A stretch of DNA of 64,000 bases from an uncultured Fodinibius sp. (GCA_913057775.1 CAJXOG010000011.1:37084-101083), one strand, 5' to 3'; positions 22,401 through 30,093 are shown, counted from the stretch's first letter. Numbers and translations are program-made. Notes: generated from the sequence alone by a model not told the origin.

Positions 22401-22695
22401 TGTTGATGCGATGCTGTCGACGCTTTCGGATGCGGAAGGGGAATTGATGCAAACCAAAGCGGAGTCGTTCCAGGATGTGCTCAACTATCCCATTAAGCTC
22501 AATAACAAACTGGCTTCTCTGGCCAATACCGTAGGGACCGGTGACGGACGACCTACCGAACAGCAATATGCCGTTTACGAGGAACTGGCAGCACAAGTGG
22601 ATGCGCAATTCGAACGCATTGAACCTATTTTACGGGGTGATGCTTCGAACTTGATTCAAGAAATGGACAAAGAAACCATTCCCATTGAAAACTAA
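19477..22695 (+). CDS. exported VPS10/sortilin-like BNR-repeat protein
   Basis: About 1072 residues from the ATG at 19477, which directly precedes a signal peptide (KKYKWSIVAVVALLFMGISF.. ending TQAQ); an in-frame ATG 108 bp upstream would bury that signal. The mature protein is a beta-propeller of BNR/sortilin repeats with many Asp-box-like units such as YKTTDGGKNW, YKTTDGGESW and YKSTDGGETW across residues about 80-680. An immunoglobulin-like region and a helical C-terminus follow. Related proteins are annotated as glycosyl hydrolases or sialidase-like, but no catalytic residues are evident, so a binding role is as likely. It is monocistronic with its own terminator. Confidence 0.88.
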   Translation: MLLPNKKYKWSIVAVVALLFMGISFSSTQAQRFGESDQAEGIDEVSFENPYLQNLEYRNIGPFRGGRSVAVTGHPDQPNTYYAGFTGGGVYKTTDGGKNWVNVSDGDFKTGSVGALTAAPSNSNVIYAGMGETCIRGNMSAGDGMYKTTDGGKNWKHIGLPESHFIGEIAVHPKDENVAWVAVMGHAFGTEGNEERGLYKTTDGGESWEKVLYHNKYTGAVDVEVDPTNPNILYASLWEAYRNPWKMSSGGEGSGLYKSTDGGETWTNISERPGMPKGLMGKVGVAISPVNPDRIWTIIESEHGGVFRSDDSGETWNRVNSERNLRQRAWYYTHIVADTQDEDEVYVLNVGFYKSTDGGESFERIGTPHGDHHDLWIDPNDGNRMVVADDGGGQVTYNEGKSWSSYHKYATAQFYQVITDNEFPYRIYGAQQDNSTVGIKSRTADYGIDERDWHPVAGGESGYIAPDPENPNITYGGSYGGYFNKFNDFTDQSDRIDVWPDNPMGAGAKDLKYRFQWTFPIYISPHDPDILYATSQFVHRSDDEGMSWETISEDLTRNDKSKQEQSGGPITKDDTSVEYYNTIFTFAESPVEPGVLWTGADDGLIHISRDNGDSWTEVTPEGMPEAMASIIDPSPHDPATAYLAATRYKFDDFQPMLYKTDDYGQSWTEITTGIPEKDFTRVIREDPNKEGLLYAGTETGVYVSFNDGSLWQPLQLNLPAVPITDLAVHKRDKDLVVATQGRSFWVLDDLSMLHQLGDQVTQSDYYLYQPETTYLFGNHTEPDPGQTLGENPKDGVVVHYNLNTEITEQEVQLQFAESNGDVIRTFSNKEDLDGKEIKESEEFHEKEHDVPSDVLTTKKGQNTFVWNMRYPGATDLDGLQILWAGSTRGPTAIPGTYEVRLIVDNEVVMSQNFDITKDPRIDVTQDDFEAQFDLHRTIISKLDTTHKTINRIREIREELDAIKSDYADNQEVQERVDAMLSTLSDAEGELMQTKAESFQDVLNYPIKLNNKLASLANTVGTGDGRPTEQQYAVYEELAAQVDAQFERIEPILRGDASNLIQEMDKETIPIEN

Positions 22696-22726
22696 TTAGA
22701 ATCTTCCTAATACTAATTGATATCCA

Positions 22727-22766
22727 AGTAGCATCACGGCTTATTGTGGTGCTACTTTTTTATTTT
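22727..22766 (+). terminator. rho-independent terminator of the BNR protein gene
   Basis: Perfect 11-bp stem AGTAGCATCAC / GTGGTGCTACT (22727-22737 with 22746-22756), 8-nt loop, followed by TTTTTATTTTT. It overlaps the 3' end of the convergent mscS-like gene. Confidence 0.85.
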
Positions 22767-23644
22767 TGTGCCCCGCTATCAATAGGCAACTTTACCGAGC
22801 TGCGCATATGCAGATCGCGCTGGGGAAATGGAATTTCAACGCCATATTTTCTAAATGTGCGTACAATTGCCTGGTTGAGTTCGTTGCGAACTTTGGGATA
22901 CTGCTTAACGTCGGGAATCCAAGTACGAAGCTGCATATTCCATGACGAATCACCAAACTCATTAAGGAAGACTTCGGGCTCAGGATTTTGCATTACAGAA
23001 CTATTATTGTCTGCGACCTCCTGCAGTGCTTTCAGAACATTATCTAAATCAGAACTATAGGAAACGCCCACATTTACATCCAACCGGTAGGTAGAGTCGC
23101 CGTGGGAATAATTTATAACATCCTTAGATACAAATTCGGAATTGGGTACTACAATCAAAATATTATTAACCGTACGCACCATGGTAGCCCGGATATTTAT
23201 TTCGACAATATCTCCCTCTATTTGATTAACCATTACCCGATCTCCTACACTAATGGGACGTTCAAACAGGATAATAAGTCCCGATATAAAATTGGACGTT
23301 ATATTTTGTAGACCAAAACCAATACCTACCGAAAGCAATCCAAATATGACCGTTAGGCTACTAAGGTTGATCCCCACAAAGTTGAACGAAACAAGTACCC
23401 CGATCGTAATAATCAAATACTGCGTAATCCGCGCCAAGGTATAGCTGGTACCGGAATCAACCTTTAGCCGTTTTAAAATGCGTCGCTGCAGGGCTCGTCT
23501 GGCAAAAATTCCAATCCCAATAAAAATGGTTAGTAGTAGTAAGAAAACAAGAATAGAAACAACGGTAACGGACGACTCGCTCATCTTGAACAGTTCAAAG
23601 TTCAAGATGTCCCGAACGTAGCTAAAAAATTCATCCCAAGTCAT
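22760..23644 (-). CDS. small-conductance mechanosensitive channel, MscS family
   Basis: A 294-residue MscS-type channel. Three membrane helices lie at about residues 24-48, 68-88 and 94-120; the last is the pore-lining helix (LTVIFGLLSVGIGFGLQNITSNFISGLIIL). The beta domain with FERPISVGDRVMVNQIEGDIVEINIRAT (read in pieces) and the alpha-beta vestibule follow, ending in the short GVEIPFPQRDLHMRS motif typical of the family. It protects against hypo-osmotic shock. Its promoter region is the last backbone DNA before the integrated element. Confidence 0.93.
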   Translation of the reverse strand: MTWDEFFSYVRDILNFELFKMSESSVTVVSILVFLLLLTIFIGIGIFARRALQRRILKRLKVDSGTSYTLARITQYLIITIGVLVSFNFVGINLSSLTVIFGLLSVGIGFGLQNITSNFISGLIILFERPISVGDRVMVNQIEGDIVEINIRATMVRTVNNILIVVPNSEFVSKDVINYSHGDSTYRLDVNVGVSYSSDLDNVLKALQEVADNNSSVMQNPEPEVFLNEFGDSSWNMQLRTWIPDVKQYPKVRNELNQAIVRTFRKYGVEIPFPQRDLHMRSSVKLPIDSGAQK

Positions 23645-23673
23645 AGTGCCAATGATTTATTAATAGATATATA

Positions 23674-23710
23674 AATAGGGAGCCTGCCAATGATTAACAG
23701 GCTCCCTATT
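23674..23710. repeat. strong dyad symmetry at the left edge of the island
   Basis: Perfect 13-bp inverted repeat AATAGGGAGCCTG / CAGGCTCCCTATT around an 11-nt loop. Neither strand has a following T-run, so it is not a normal terminator. It is preceded by a direct repeat GCCAATGATT (23648-23657 and 23686-23695). It lies between the mscS-like promoter and the integrase. Confidence 0.6.
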
Positions 23711-23805
23711 CAATATGCGTATTTAATTGGCCTTAAAAAGGCTCAAGCGCCAATATTTGGATTTTGGATACAAGGTAGACAACCGATTTCGGTACTAATA
23801 TCGTA

Positions 23806-23839
23806 CTTTTGGAAATTCAAATTATTGTATTTCCAAAAG
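23806..23839. repeat. putative attL core: palindrome with 12-nt spacer
   Basis: CTTTTGGAAAT-N12-ATTTCCAAAAG, a perfect 11-bp inverted repeat. A copy with 10-bp arms, the same 12-nt spacer and 8 of 12 spacer matches lies at 54304-54335. The two copies sit immediately outside int (64 bp before its start) and the xis-like gene (about 90 bp before its start). After excision they would lie together between those two divergent genes, where attP belongs. Confidence 0.55.
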
Positions 23840-23903
23840 CACCTTTCCCTAATTTATTTCATTGACCTCGAAAGCAACCCTAATTAAACTTCGAGGCACT
23901 TTT

Positions 23904-25031
23904 ATGGAATTCTCTATTTATCCTTTCAAACGCTACGGTAAATTTCGACTCTACGTACGATTCCTAGATCCTTTTGATAATGAAGTTATCCGTTCGACCA
24001 GTATCAGCTATGAGTATGATGCAACTGAGAAAGAGAAAAAGGAAGCTAAGGAGCAGGCTGAAAAGCGTGGAAAGCAGATCATGCAGGAATATTTTGATGA
24101 ATATGATCATACGAATCGAGAGCCAGATAAGAATCCTCGGCTTTCCAACTTTTTAAAAGAGGACTTTTGGCCCAATAAAGAAATTAGCTGCGCGGAAAGT
24201 ACGGTGACTCGGTACAAAAGCAACCTAAAAAACTTTCTCCGAATCTGTAAAGATCGTCCAATGGATGCGTATAAACGCATTGATATGGAGCGATATAAAC
24301 AGACTCGACTGAAGGAAGGAATTGAGAAAACTACCGCAAATATAGAAATGCGTAGTATAAAGGTTGCATTTAATTGGGCCTATAAATATGACCTCACTGA
24401 TAACAACCCATTCAAAGGGCAAGATTTTATGTTTGATGTAAAGAAAACCAAACGCGCATTTACTAAGGAAGAAGTAAATAAACTGTTGGAAGTAACCAAA
24501 GATGAAAGTTTCGGATTGCCTATCCGACTGGCCTATTATACCGGTATGAGACAGGGAGAAATTCGTCTTCTAACTTGGAATTATGTTTATCTAGATGAAA
24601 ATTCCCATCTACATATTCCAGAGGATATCTCAAAAACTGGATCAGCACGTAAAGTACCTCTTGTTGGGAAGGCCTATGAGGTAGTTAAAAAGATGGAACA
24701 AAAACTAGAAGCAAAGAAGAAACGGTTACCAGCCGTTTATAAAGATCGTCCACAAGACGAAACATTTCTTCTGCAAAAGGATAGAGGTTGGGGAAGCTAC
24801 AGCGCAAGAACCGTTCAAGAGCGCTTTCGTAAATACATGAGGGAGGCCGACCTACCCGAAGAGCTCACTTTTCACTGTCTAAGGCACTCTTTTGCCACAC
24901 ATGTCTTATCGAATAATGGCGATCTTTACGCGGTCAGTAAGATCATGGGACATTCTACTACCATGGTCACGCAACAATTTTATGACCATACCTCGGGGCT
25001 TAATTTCCGGGATACTATGGAGATGATATAA
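23904..25031 (+). CDS. tyrosine recombinase / phage-type integrase
   Basis: 375 residues from the ATG at 23904, which has GAGG 8 nt upstream; the frame extends 42 bp further but without a better start. It has an N-terminal arm-binding-like segment (residues 1-75), a SAM-like core-binding domain (about 80-180) and a catalytic domain with the full set of residues: Arg216 in YTGMRQGE, Lys244 in SKTGS, His324 and Arg327 in HCLRHSF, His350 in MGHS and Tyr360 in TQQFYDH. It should catalyse site-specific integration and excision of the island. A candidate attachment palindrome lies 64 bp upstream and a terminator follows. Confidence 0.95.
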   Translation: MEFSIYPFKRYGKFRLYVRFLDPFDNEVIRSTSISYEYDATEKEKKEAKEQAEKRGKQIMQEYFDEYDHTNREPDKNPRLSNFLKEDFWPNKEISCAESTVTRYKSNLKNFLRICKDRPMDAYKRIDMERYKQTRLKEGIEKTTANIEMRSIKVAFNWAYKYDLTDNNPFKGQDFMFDVKKTKRAFTKEEVNKLLEVTKDESFGLPIRLAYYTGMRQGEIRLLTWNYVYLDENSHLHIPEDISKTGSARKVPLVGKAYEVVKKMEQKLEAKKKRLPAVYKDRPQDETFLLQKDRGWGSYSARTVQERFRKYMREADLPEELTFHCLRHSFATHVLSNNGDLYAVSKIMGHSTTMVTQQFYDHTSGLNFRDTMEMI

Positions 25032-25045
25032 GATGTAGAATTTAA

Positions 25046-25086
25046 CAAACCCTTCTGTAAGGTCCTGCTTTGCAGAGGGGTTTTAT
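25046..25086 (+). terminator. integrase terminator
   Basis: AAACCCTTCTG pairs with CAGAGGGGTTT (25047-25057 with 25073-25083, one internal mismatch), followed by T-rich DNA. Ends the int transcript. Confidence 0.7.
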
Positions 25087-25171
25087 ATGTGCATATATTT
25101 TTTTCTAATTTCGCGTGAAGGAAAATAGTTTATAAATTCACGATCATCGAATTTAAAATCAGACATACTTT

Positions 25172-26017
25172 ATGGGAGACGTGCAAACAAATGGAGAACT
25201 AGAAGAAGATCTGTATGGCCTATTTCATGAAATAAGGCACTTAAAAAATAGTGCAAATTATCTGCAATACTTAAACTTCATTTGCCGATTCAAAAAATAC
25301 TCCGCTTTTAACGTATCGTTGGTTTACGCCCAAAAACCCAATACTAAATATTTTGCGACCAAAACCCATTGGGAAGACGAATTTGACAGACGCGTAAAAG
25401 CTGATGCACGACCTCTGGTAATGCTAAGACCCGGAGGACCGATTATGTTTGTGTATGACATCACTGATACGGTAGGAGAAGAAAAGCTGGTACCGGAAGA
25501 AATTAAAGAACCATTTAAAGTATCAGGAACCGTTGATCCTACCATTATAAGTGGCTTCAAGGAACATCTGGTCGAAAATCGCATTGACAGTCGAGAACTG
25601 AGCGAACCTGTACAACACGGAGGACGAGTACATCGCCTATCTTCCAATGCGTATAACGAAGGACGGAGATTTTTGATTACACTCAATAAGAGGCAAAGTG
25701 ATAAAGTTAACCTTCAGACATTGATACATGAGCTAAGCCATATTTTTTGTGGACATTTACGTAGTCTTGAGGATGAAAAATGGCCACATAGACCCTCAGT
25801 AAGTCGGGAATCCGCTGAGTTTGAAGCTGAATCTGTTGGATATTTAGTGTGCAAACGACTTGGTCTACTAACTTCATCTGATCATTATTTAGCTGAGTAT
25901 CTAGAAGGGCAGGAGCAAATACCTGAGATTTCAATTCAGGCAGTTATCAGATCCGTTGAGTGGATTGAAAAATTAATTAAAGGACATTCTATAAAGTTAT
26001 ATAAGAAAAAGAAGTAG
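25172..26017 (+). CDS. ArdC-like / ImmA-IrrE-type zinc metallopeptidase
   Basis: 281 residues. The N-terminal ~110 residues (YLQYLNFICRFKKYSAFNVSL, then LVYAQKPNTKYFATKTHWEDE) resemble the ssDNA-binding head of ArdC antirestriction proteins. The C-terminal half carries a zinc-binding HELSH (about residue 186) followed by a second metal ligand region in ESAEFEAESVGYLVC, as in ImmA/IrrE proteases. Such proteins either shield incoming DNA from restriction or cleave a repressor to induce an element. A short dyad TATATG-TG-CATATA (25084-25097) lies 75 bp upstream and could be an operator. It follows int on the same strand. Confidence 0.8.
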   Translation: MGDVQTNGELEEDLYGLFHEIRHLKNSANYLQYLNFICRFKKYSAFNVSLVYAQKPNTKYFATKTHWEDEFDRRVKADARPLVMLRPGGPIMFVYDITDTVGEEKLVPEEIKEPFKVSGTVDPTIISGFKEHLVENRIDSRELSEPVQHGGRVHRLSSNAYNEGRRFLITLNKRQSDKVNLQTLIHELSHIFCGHLRSLEDEKWPHRPSVSRESAEFEAESVGYLVCKRLGLLTSSDHYLAEYLEGQEQIPEISIQAVIRSVEWIEKLIKGHSIKLYKKKK

Positions 26018-26437
26018 TTTGCCTCTTTCTTCGTATTCAATGTTCTTTTATAAGGTATCTTATTTTAAAAATAGGTTAAATATGAGGTTACTTTATCCCC
26101 TTAGCCTATAGAAACTTTTATATAAATGATAATTGCTATTTGGCATGTTTCGACCAACTCTCTGTTAAATTTCCCGAATTAATCCGTTTTAAGACCATGA
26201 AGGGTGATTTTAAGACTAATCTCAAATTTTCATTCTAAGGGGATTAAAAGTATCCGTCAATGGTATACCATTGGTAATTTTGAAATTAGTAGGATTATTA
26301 AACGGGAAGTCCGTTTTGTTATAGCAAAATGTATTACTCCTCTTCCAGTTTCCTCAGTTTTTATGGAAATTTTATATGATGCTAATATTTAGGAAGTCTT
26401 GGGTTAAAAAACTTCTATAAATGCCGCAACATACAAA

Positions 26438-26459
26438 AAGCCCGCCCCTCCGGGCAGGC
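26438..26459. terminator. GC-rich hairpin, possible terminator
   Basis: AGCC and GCCC on one side pair with GGGC and GGCT on the other, separated by a single mismatched pair and a 4-nt loop. On the minus strand it is followed by TTTTTGTATG, so it may act on transcripts coming from the right; for the plus strand there is no T-run. Confidence 0.5.
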
Positions 26460-26499
26460 TCAATGTAACTCTCTTGATATTATCAACGGCTTATCTGTA

Positions 26500-26530
26500 A
26501 GTAAGACCATTGCAAGACCCAATCCTTACA
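26500..26530. repeat. bipartite motif, copy 1
   Basis: AGTAAGACC-N14-TCCTTACA. The same two blocks at the same spacing recur at 29279-29309. This copy lies 147 bp upstream of the Pmp3-like gene. Confidence 0.55.
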
Positions 26531-26676
26531 ATATTCTTTTATTTTATATATTACTTCCTGTGATTCATGCGGAAATCTTACATTGCTATTAGAAATCCGG
26601 TCAGCTGCGGCTAAGGGTTCGCCGGTCTGTGACGGTATGCATTTTTAATTTTTTAATTACAAAACGGGATCAACTA

Positions 26677-26835
26677 ATGGATCTTTTAAAGATCATTTTT
26701 GCGGTACTCCTTCCTCCTCTGGGAGTCTTTCTGGAAGTGGGACTTAAAGGCTCATTTTGGTTAAATATTTTGCTAACGCTTCTTGGATACCTTCCGGGTA
26801 TTATCCATGCGGTCTGGGTGATTGCCAAAAAGTAA
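26677..26835 (+). CDS. YqaE/Pmp3 family small membrane protein
   Basis: 52 residues, almost entirely two hydrophobic helices: IIFAVLLPPLGVFLEVG and the second spanning ILLTLLGYLPGIIHAVWVI. The PPLGVFLE and LGYLPGIIHAVWV motifs define the Pmp3/YqaE family, which affects membrane potential and salt tolerance. I use the ATG at 26677. It is short and isolated; a stress gene at the head of the repair block of the island is plausible cargo. Confidence 0.9.
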   Translation: MDLLKIIFAVLLPPLGVFLEVGLKGSFWLNILLTLLGYLPGIIHAVWVIAKK

Positions 26836-26839
26836 CGAA

Positions 26840-27202
26840 TCATTCCTTGGATCCGGATAACCCGTTCCACTGGATTTCGACGTCAACCTCTTTTTCATCG
26901 AATAGCATCTGGTCGTCAAACTCATACAGCAGAATCCAGATGATTTTATCGGCGTCATATACCAGGTGGAAATACCGGTCGGCCTCACAGTGGATTACAA
27001 AATGTACCTGCAGGCGCTTGCCTTTTCGCTGAGCGTAGGAGCGGCGGACGTCCTGAATCTTTAAGACTTCTCCTTTTTTTCGTTTCACGTAGCGAGGCTC
27101 GATACGTTTGTGTTCCCATCCGCTACGCGTACTCTGGTTGTCATCTTTGTAACTTCGAAAGATGGCATCGACATTTACCTTTTCTTTGAGGACTGTTTGC
27201 AT
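26840..27202 (-). CDS. hypothetical protein divergent from dinB
   Basis: 120 residues, basic N-terminal half (SYKDDNQSTRSGWEHKRIEPRYVKRKKG) and a beta-rich C-terminal half (QVHFVIHCEADRYFHLVYDADKIIWILLYEF). No family recognised. It is divergent from the Y-family polymerase gene, 75 bp apart, and shares its higher GC content, so both probably arrived together and share a control region. It converges with the Pmp3-like gene with a 4-bp gap. Confidence 0.7.
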   Translation of the reverse strand: MQTVLKEKVNVDAIFRSYKDDNQSTRSGWEHKRIEPRYVKRKKGEVLKIQDVRRSYAQRKGKRLQVHFVIHCEADRYFHLVYDADKIIWILLYEFDDQMLFDEKEVDVEIQWNGLSGSKE

Positions 27203-27217
27203 GAAAGGGTATGTTGT

Positions 27218-27240
27218 TTTTCATATATCTTTTCATATAT
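27218..27240. promoter_or_regulatory. tandem TTTTCATATAT repeat in the dinB divergent promoter
   Basis: Two exact 11-bp copies (27218-27228 and 27230-27240), one helical turn apart, in the interval shared by the divergent hypothetical gene and dinB. Could be an operator for a damage-responsive regulator. Confidence 0.4.
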
Positions 27241-27277
27241 ATTATAAATAAAACCTCCACAAATTCCATTACTTTTC

Positions 27278-28618
27278 ATGTCTTTGATGCCTGCCGTTGA
27301 CCCCGGAACCTACAACCCCGATGAGGACGTCCACAAGATTACCGACTACCGGTGCGTGAGCCGGGACATGCAACACGCCTCCATTAAAGAGCGGCTGTAC
27401 CTGCACCTGGATATGAACTGCTTCTATGCCCAGGTCGAACAGCAGTGCTTCAAGCTCCACGGGCTCCCCATTTATATCGGGGGATGGTACAAAGGCGAAA
27501 AAGGAATACCCAGAGGCATTGTAGCGACCAGCTCCTATGAGGCCCGGGCCTTGGGGATTAAGACGGCCATGAGCGCTTACGAGGCCGAACAGATCTGCCC
27601 GTATATCATCGGCCTGCAAGCGGACTACGAGAAGTACAAAGGCATCAGTGCGCTGATTGAAGACGTGCTCGAAGAATTTGCTCCTACGGTCGAAAAATAC
27701 TCCATGGATGAGTACTTCCTGGACATTAACTTCTTAAAGGATAAATCCAAGTCAGAAATTATGCAGTACGGCCGGGACCTACGCAACCTGATCTACCGGG
27801 AGATTGGGCTGGTCTGCTCCATCGGTATTTCCTACTCGAAGACCTATAGCAAGCTGGCCAGTGATATCAACAAGCCCGATGGGCTGACGCTCGTGCTGGA
27901 CAAGGAGGACGCCGCTGAGCTGCTGTGGCCCATGCCCCTGGATGAGGTGTGGGGCATTGGGCGTAAGCGATACGCCAAGCTCAAGGCCAAGGGGCTCCAG
28001 ACGATTGCGGACGGGATCGATCGAGGGTATCCGGTCTTCCAAGATCTGTTTGGTAAATACTTTGGGAAGATCATGTGGGAGATGATCGCCGGCAAGGACC
28101 GCGCCAAGGTGCTAACCGGTCAACACATCACCAAGGACCAGCTCAGTTATAACCATACCTTCAGCACCCAAAGCGACGATATTGTGCGGGTGCGTGGGGA
28201 GATGATGAAGGGCATTACCCGCCTGGCCTATCGGATGCGAGCCTATAGCATGCGAGCTCGTAAATTCTTCTGTTTTATTGGCATTCAGCACAAAGACCAC
28301 AAAGGCTTAGGGTTCCGATTCAACACCGATGGCTACACCAACCTTGACGACTATATTCACTATGAGTGCATGCGCAAAGCCCGTCCTCGCATCAAGGCCT
28401 TGCTGGATCGGGGCTTCGCCCTACGCCGAATGAGCATTGGGACGATCAAAGTGGATCACTCCGGCCAACAGGAGCTGTTTTTTGGCGAAGACGCCCAAAT
28501 GCGGAACTTCTACTTGGTCCAAGATGCTATCAATAACCGCCACGGCAACGGCACCATCACCAAGGCCTCGATCATGGATAGCGTTCCGGGGAAAACGCAT
28601 TTCCTGGAGCGGTCCTGA
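27278..28618 (+). CDS. dinB: Y-family DNA polymerase (DinB/Pol IV-like)
   Basis: A 446-residue translesion polymerase. The palm motif begins YLHLDMNCFYAQVE (about residue 42), the catalytic acidic pair is in SMDEYFLD (about residue 147), where most DinB proteins have SIDEAYLD. The thumb HhH is in EVWGIGRKRYAKLKAKGLQTI, and the little-finger domain runs to about 430. The ~40-residue N-terminal extension before the palm is unusual. It is more GC-rich than its neighbours. It lies in an island block with an SRAP-domain gene, so it looks like horizontally moved damage-response cargo. Confidence 0.9.
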   Translation: MSLMPAVDPGTYNPDEDVHKITDYRCVSRDMQHASIKERLYLHLDMNCFYAQVEQQCFKLHGLPIYIGGWYKGEKGIPRGIVATSSYEARALGIKTAMSAYEAEQICPYIIGLQADYEKYKGISALIEDVLEEFAPTVEKYSMDEYFLDINFLKDKSKSEIMQYGRDLRNLIYREIGLVCSIGISYSKTYSKLASDINKPDGLTLVLDKEDAAELLWPMPLDEVWGIGRKRYAKLKAKGLQTIADGIDRGYPVFQDLFGKYFGKIMWEMIAGKDRAKVLTGQHITKDQLSYNHTFSTQSDDIVRVRGEMMKGITRLAYRMRAYSMRARKFFCFIGIQHKDHKGLGFRFNTDGYTNLDDYIHYECMRKARPRIKALLDRGFALRRMSIGTIKVDHSGQQELFFGEDAQMRNFYLVQDAINNRHGNGTITKASIMDSVPGKTHFLERS

Positions 28619-28624
28619 GCTCAG

Positions 28625-29074
28625 TTATTCAGTGAAAGTATCTTGGCCAAAAAGGATCAGCACGTGCTCTCCATCCGGAGCATCTGCATAATGGGAATGC
28701 AACTCTAATCCTTCCACTGGCGCTTGCCCGGGAATAATAGGACAAAGCCTAATCTGTAGATATACCCGTGCGTCTTGAGGCAAAAACCGCACCGGCCAAT
28801 GGCCCTTCCCCTGATCAATTAACGTCTCAGCTTGTTCTTTCAGATCACGGACCGTGTTAATCGTTTTCTCATCGGTTCGAGGGATATTCGTAAAGTAAAA
28901 GCCCTTGAAGTGAGGAACATCTGAGACAGTTACATCAACGCCCTTGCTGGAAAGGTCTGCAATATGATGAGCGTTTTGCTCCCAAAAATCACTGCTCACG
29001 ACCACTGTAGGCCAACGCCCGTGTTGCTGTTTAAATTTATTGATAGCATCAGAAAGTTGGTCAAAGGAATACAT
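28625..29074 (-). CDS. hypothetical protein in the repair block
   Basis: 149 residues, no membrane segment or signal. It contains YSFDQLSDAINKFKQQHGRWPTVVVSSDFWEQ at the start (read in pieces) and beta-rich stretches such as YFTNIPRTDEKTINTVRDL. No family recognised. It converges with dinB (6 bp between stops) and is probably co-transcribed with the small gene upstream (11 bp gap). Confidence 0.7.
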   Translation of the reverse strand: MYSFDQLSDAINKFKQQHGRWPTVVVSSDFWEQNAHHIADLSSKGVDVTVSDVPHFKGFYFTNIPRTDEKTINTVRDLKEQAETLIDQGKGHWPVRFLPQDARVYLQIRLCPIIPGQAPVEGLELHSHYADAPDGEHVLILFGQDTFTE

Positions 29075-29085
29075 AGCGTACCTGC

Positions 29086-29244
29086 TTATCGTTGTTTCTT
29101 AGTAAAGTACTGTTTTAATTGTAATTCAATGATAAGCATTTCTAACAAGCGGGGCCGAAGAAGAAGGTGGCTCCAAAGCTTCATGGCCTGATCCTCTGTC
29201 AGCTGTCCTCGAAGATAGTGGGTCATCTGCTTATAAATCATCAT
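29086..29244 (-). CDS. small hypothetical protein, 52 residues
   Basis: An intact 52-residue frame starting MMIYKQMTHYLRGQLTED and ending FTKKQR. It is basic and helical, with the pattern LWSHLLLRPRLLEMLIIELQL. Its position, strand and 11-bp distance to the next gene support translation; I know no family. It has a second start codon one triplet inside. Confidence 0.55.
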   Translation of the reverse strand: MMIYKQMTHYLRGQLTEDQAMKLWSHLLLRPRLLEMLIIELQLKQYFTKKQR

Positions 29245-29278
29245 AGTAATAGCGAATTAGAAATAAATATGTGTAGAA

Positions 29279-29309
29279 AGTAAGACCGCTAAAGCCTGTA
29301 TTCCTTACA
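29279..29309. repeat. bipartite motif, copy 2
   Basis: AGTAAGACC-N14-TCCTTACA, matching 26500-26530 in both blocks and in the spacing. It is 103 bp upstream of the SRAP gene. Inverted partners (ATTAGAAAT at 29257-29265 with ATTTCTAAT at 29341-29349, and TAAGACC with GGTCTTA) lie around it. Confidence 0.55.
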
Positions 29310-29412
29310 GGATAAATTCCCCTATTTTCATAGTATGATGATTTCTAATAGTGGGTCTTAAAACAGTATATTTGATTAGACTGGCCTGCAATGCAAACCA
29401 AATCCTTTAGTT

Positions 29413-30093
29413 ATGTGTGGACGATATACCCTTATTGAAAGCGATGAAGACCTGGAAGCCTGGTTCGAAGCCGTGATTAAAGAAATTGAAGAAGTCGGTC
29501 CAAACTACAATGTAGCGCCAACTCATAACATGCCGGTAGTGGGACAGAACCGAGAAGGCCAGCGGACCATCCAACAGTTCCGGTGGGGACTGCTGCCGTT
29601 CTGGGCAAAGGAGAAAAAAGTGGGATACAGCATGATCAACGCCCGGGCCGAATCTGTCGATACCAAGAAGTCATTCAAGCGATCCTTCGAGCGCTATCGG
29701 TGCCTAATTCCTGCCAGTGGCTTCTACGAATGGAAAGGCCAGAAGGGCAATAAAACGCCATACTACATCCATCCGACCCACGAGCCCATGTTTGCCTTTG
29801 CGGGCATCTACAACGTATGGGAGTCCCCGGAAGGCGAGAAGATACCGACCTATAGCATTATAACGACCGACGCCAACGAAAAAATGAGTGACCTACACGA
29901 CCGCATGCCGGTGATGCTACTCAAAGAAGAGTGGGACGAATGGCTGAACCCTGAGAATCACAACACCAAAGCCTTAAAACAACTGCTTACCCCATTCCCG
30001 GATGATGCCATTGACTTTTATCAGGTAGACAAAGCTGTTAACAACGTGCGGAATAATTCCGAGGAGCTATTGGAGAAGGTTAACGGCGAATAA
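29413..30093 (+). CDS. SRAP/HMCES-YedK family protein (SOS-response associated)
   Basis: 226 residues starting MCGRYTL, so that after Met removal Cys2 is N-terminal, the hallmark of SRAP proteins that form thiazolidine crosslinks with abasic sites in ssDNA. Further motifs are NYNVAPTHNMPVV, WGLLPFWAKEK, INARAESVDTKKSFK, RCLIPASGFYEWKG and MSDLHDRMPVML. It shields abasic sites from nucleases during replication. GC content is raised compared with the DNA downstream. A terminator follows at 30135-30160. It completes the repair block with dinB. Confidence 0.95.
   Translation: MCGRYTLIESDEDLEAWFEAVIKEIEEVGPNYNVAPTHNMPVVGQNREGQRTIQQFRWGLLPFWAKEKKVGYSMINARAESVDTKKSFKRSFERYRCLIPASGFYEWKGQKGNKTPYYIHPTHEPMFAFAGIYNVWESPEGEKIPTYSIITTDANEKMSDLHDRMPVMLLKEEWDEWLNPENHNTKALKQLLTPFPDDAIDFYQVDKAVNNVRNNSEELLEKVNGE

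Larger units (their letters stand above)
26018..26676. other. 658-bp non-coding interval
   Basis: AT-rich DNA without a convincing gene; the longest frame (62 codons) has no recognisable product. It holds a terminator-like hairpin at about 26438-26458 (AGCC-C-GCCC / GGGC-A-GGCT) and the bipartite motif AGTAAGACC-N14-TCCTTACA at 26500-26530, which recurs at 29279-29309. The last ~80 bp form the leader of the Pmp3-like gene. Confidence 0.6.

Noticed and set aside
23806..23839. The palindrome next to int read as a terminator
   Set aside because: Neither strand has a T-run after the stem, and a matching copy with the same spacing lies at the other end of the element, favouring a recombination or operator site.
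26204..26392. A 62-codon open frame in the interval after the ArdC/ImmA-like gene
   Set aside because: No start context, low complexity, no resemblance to known proteins; the interval is better described as non-coding.
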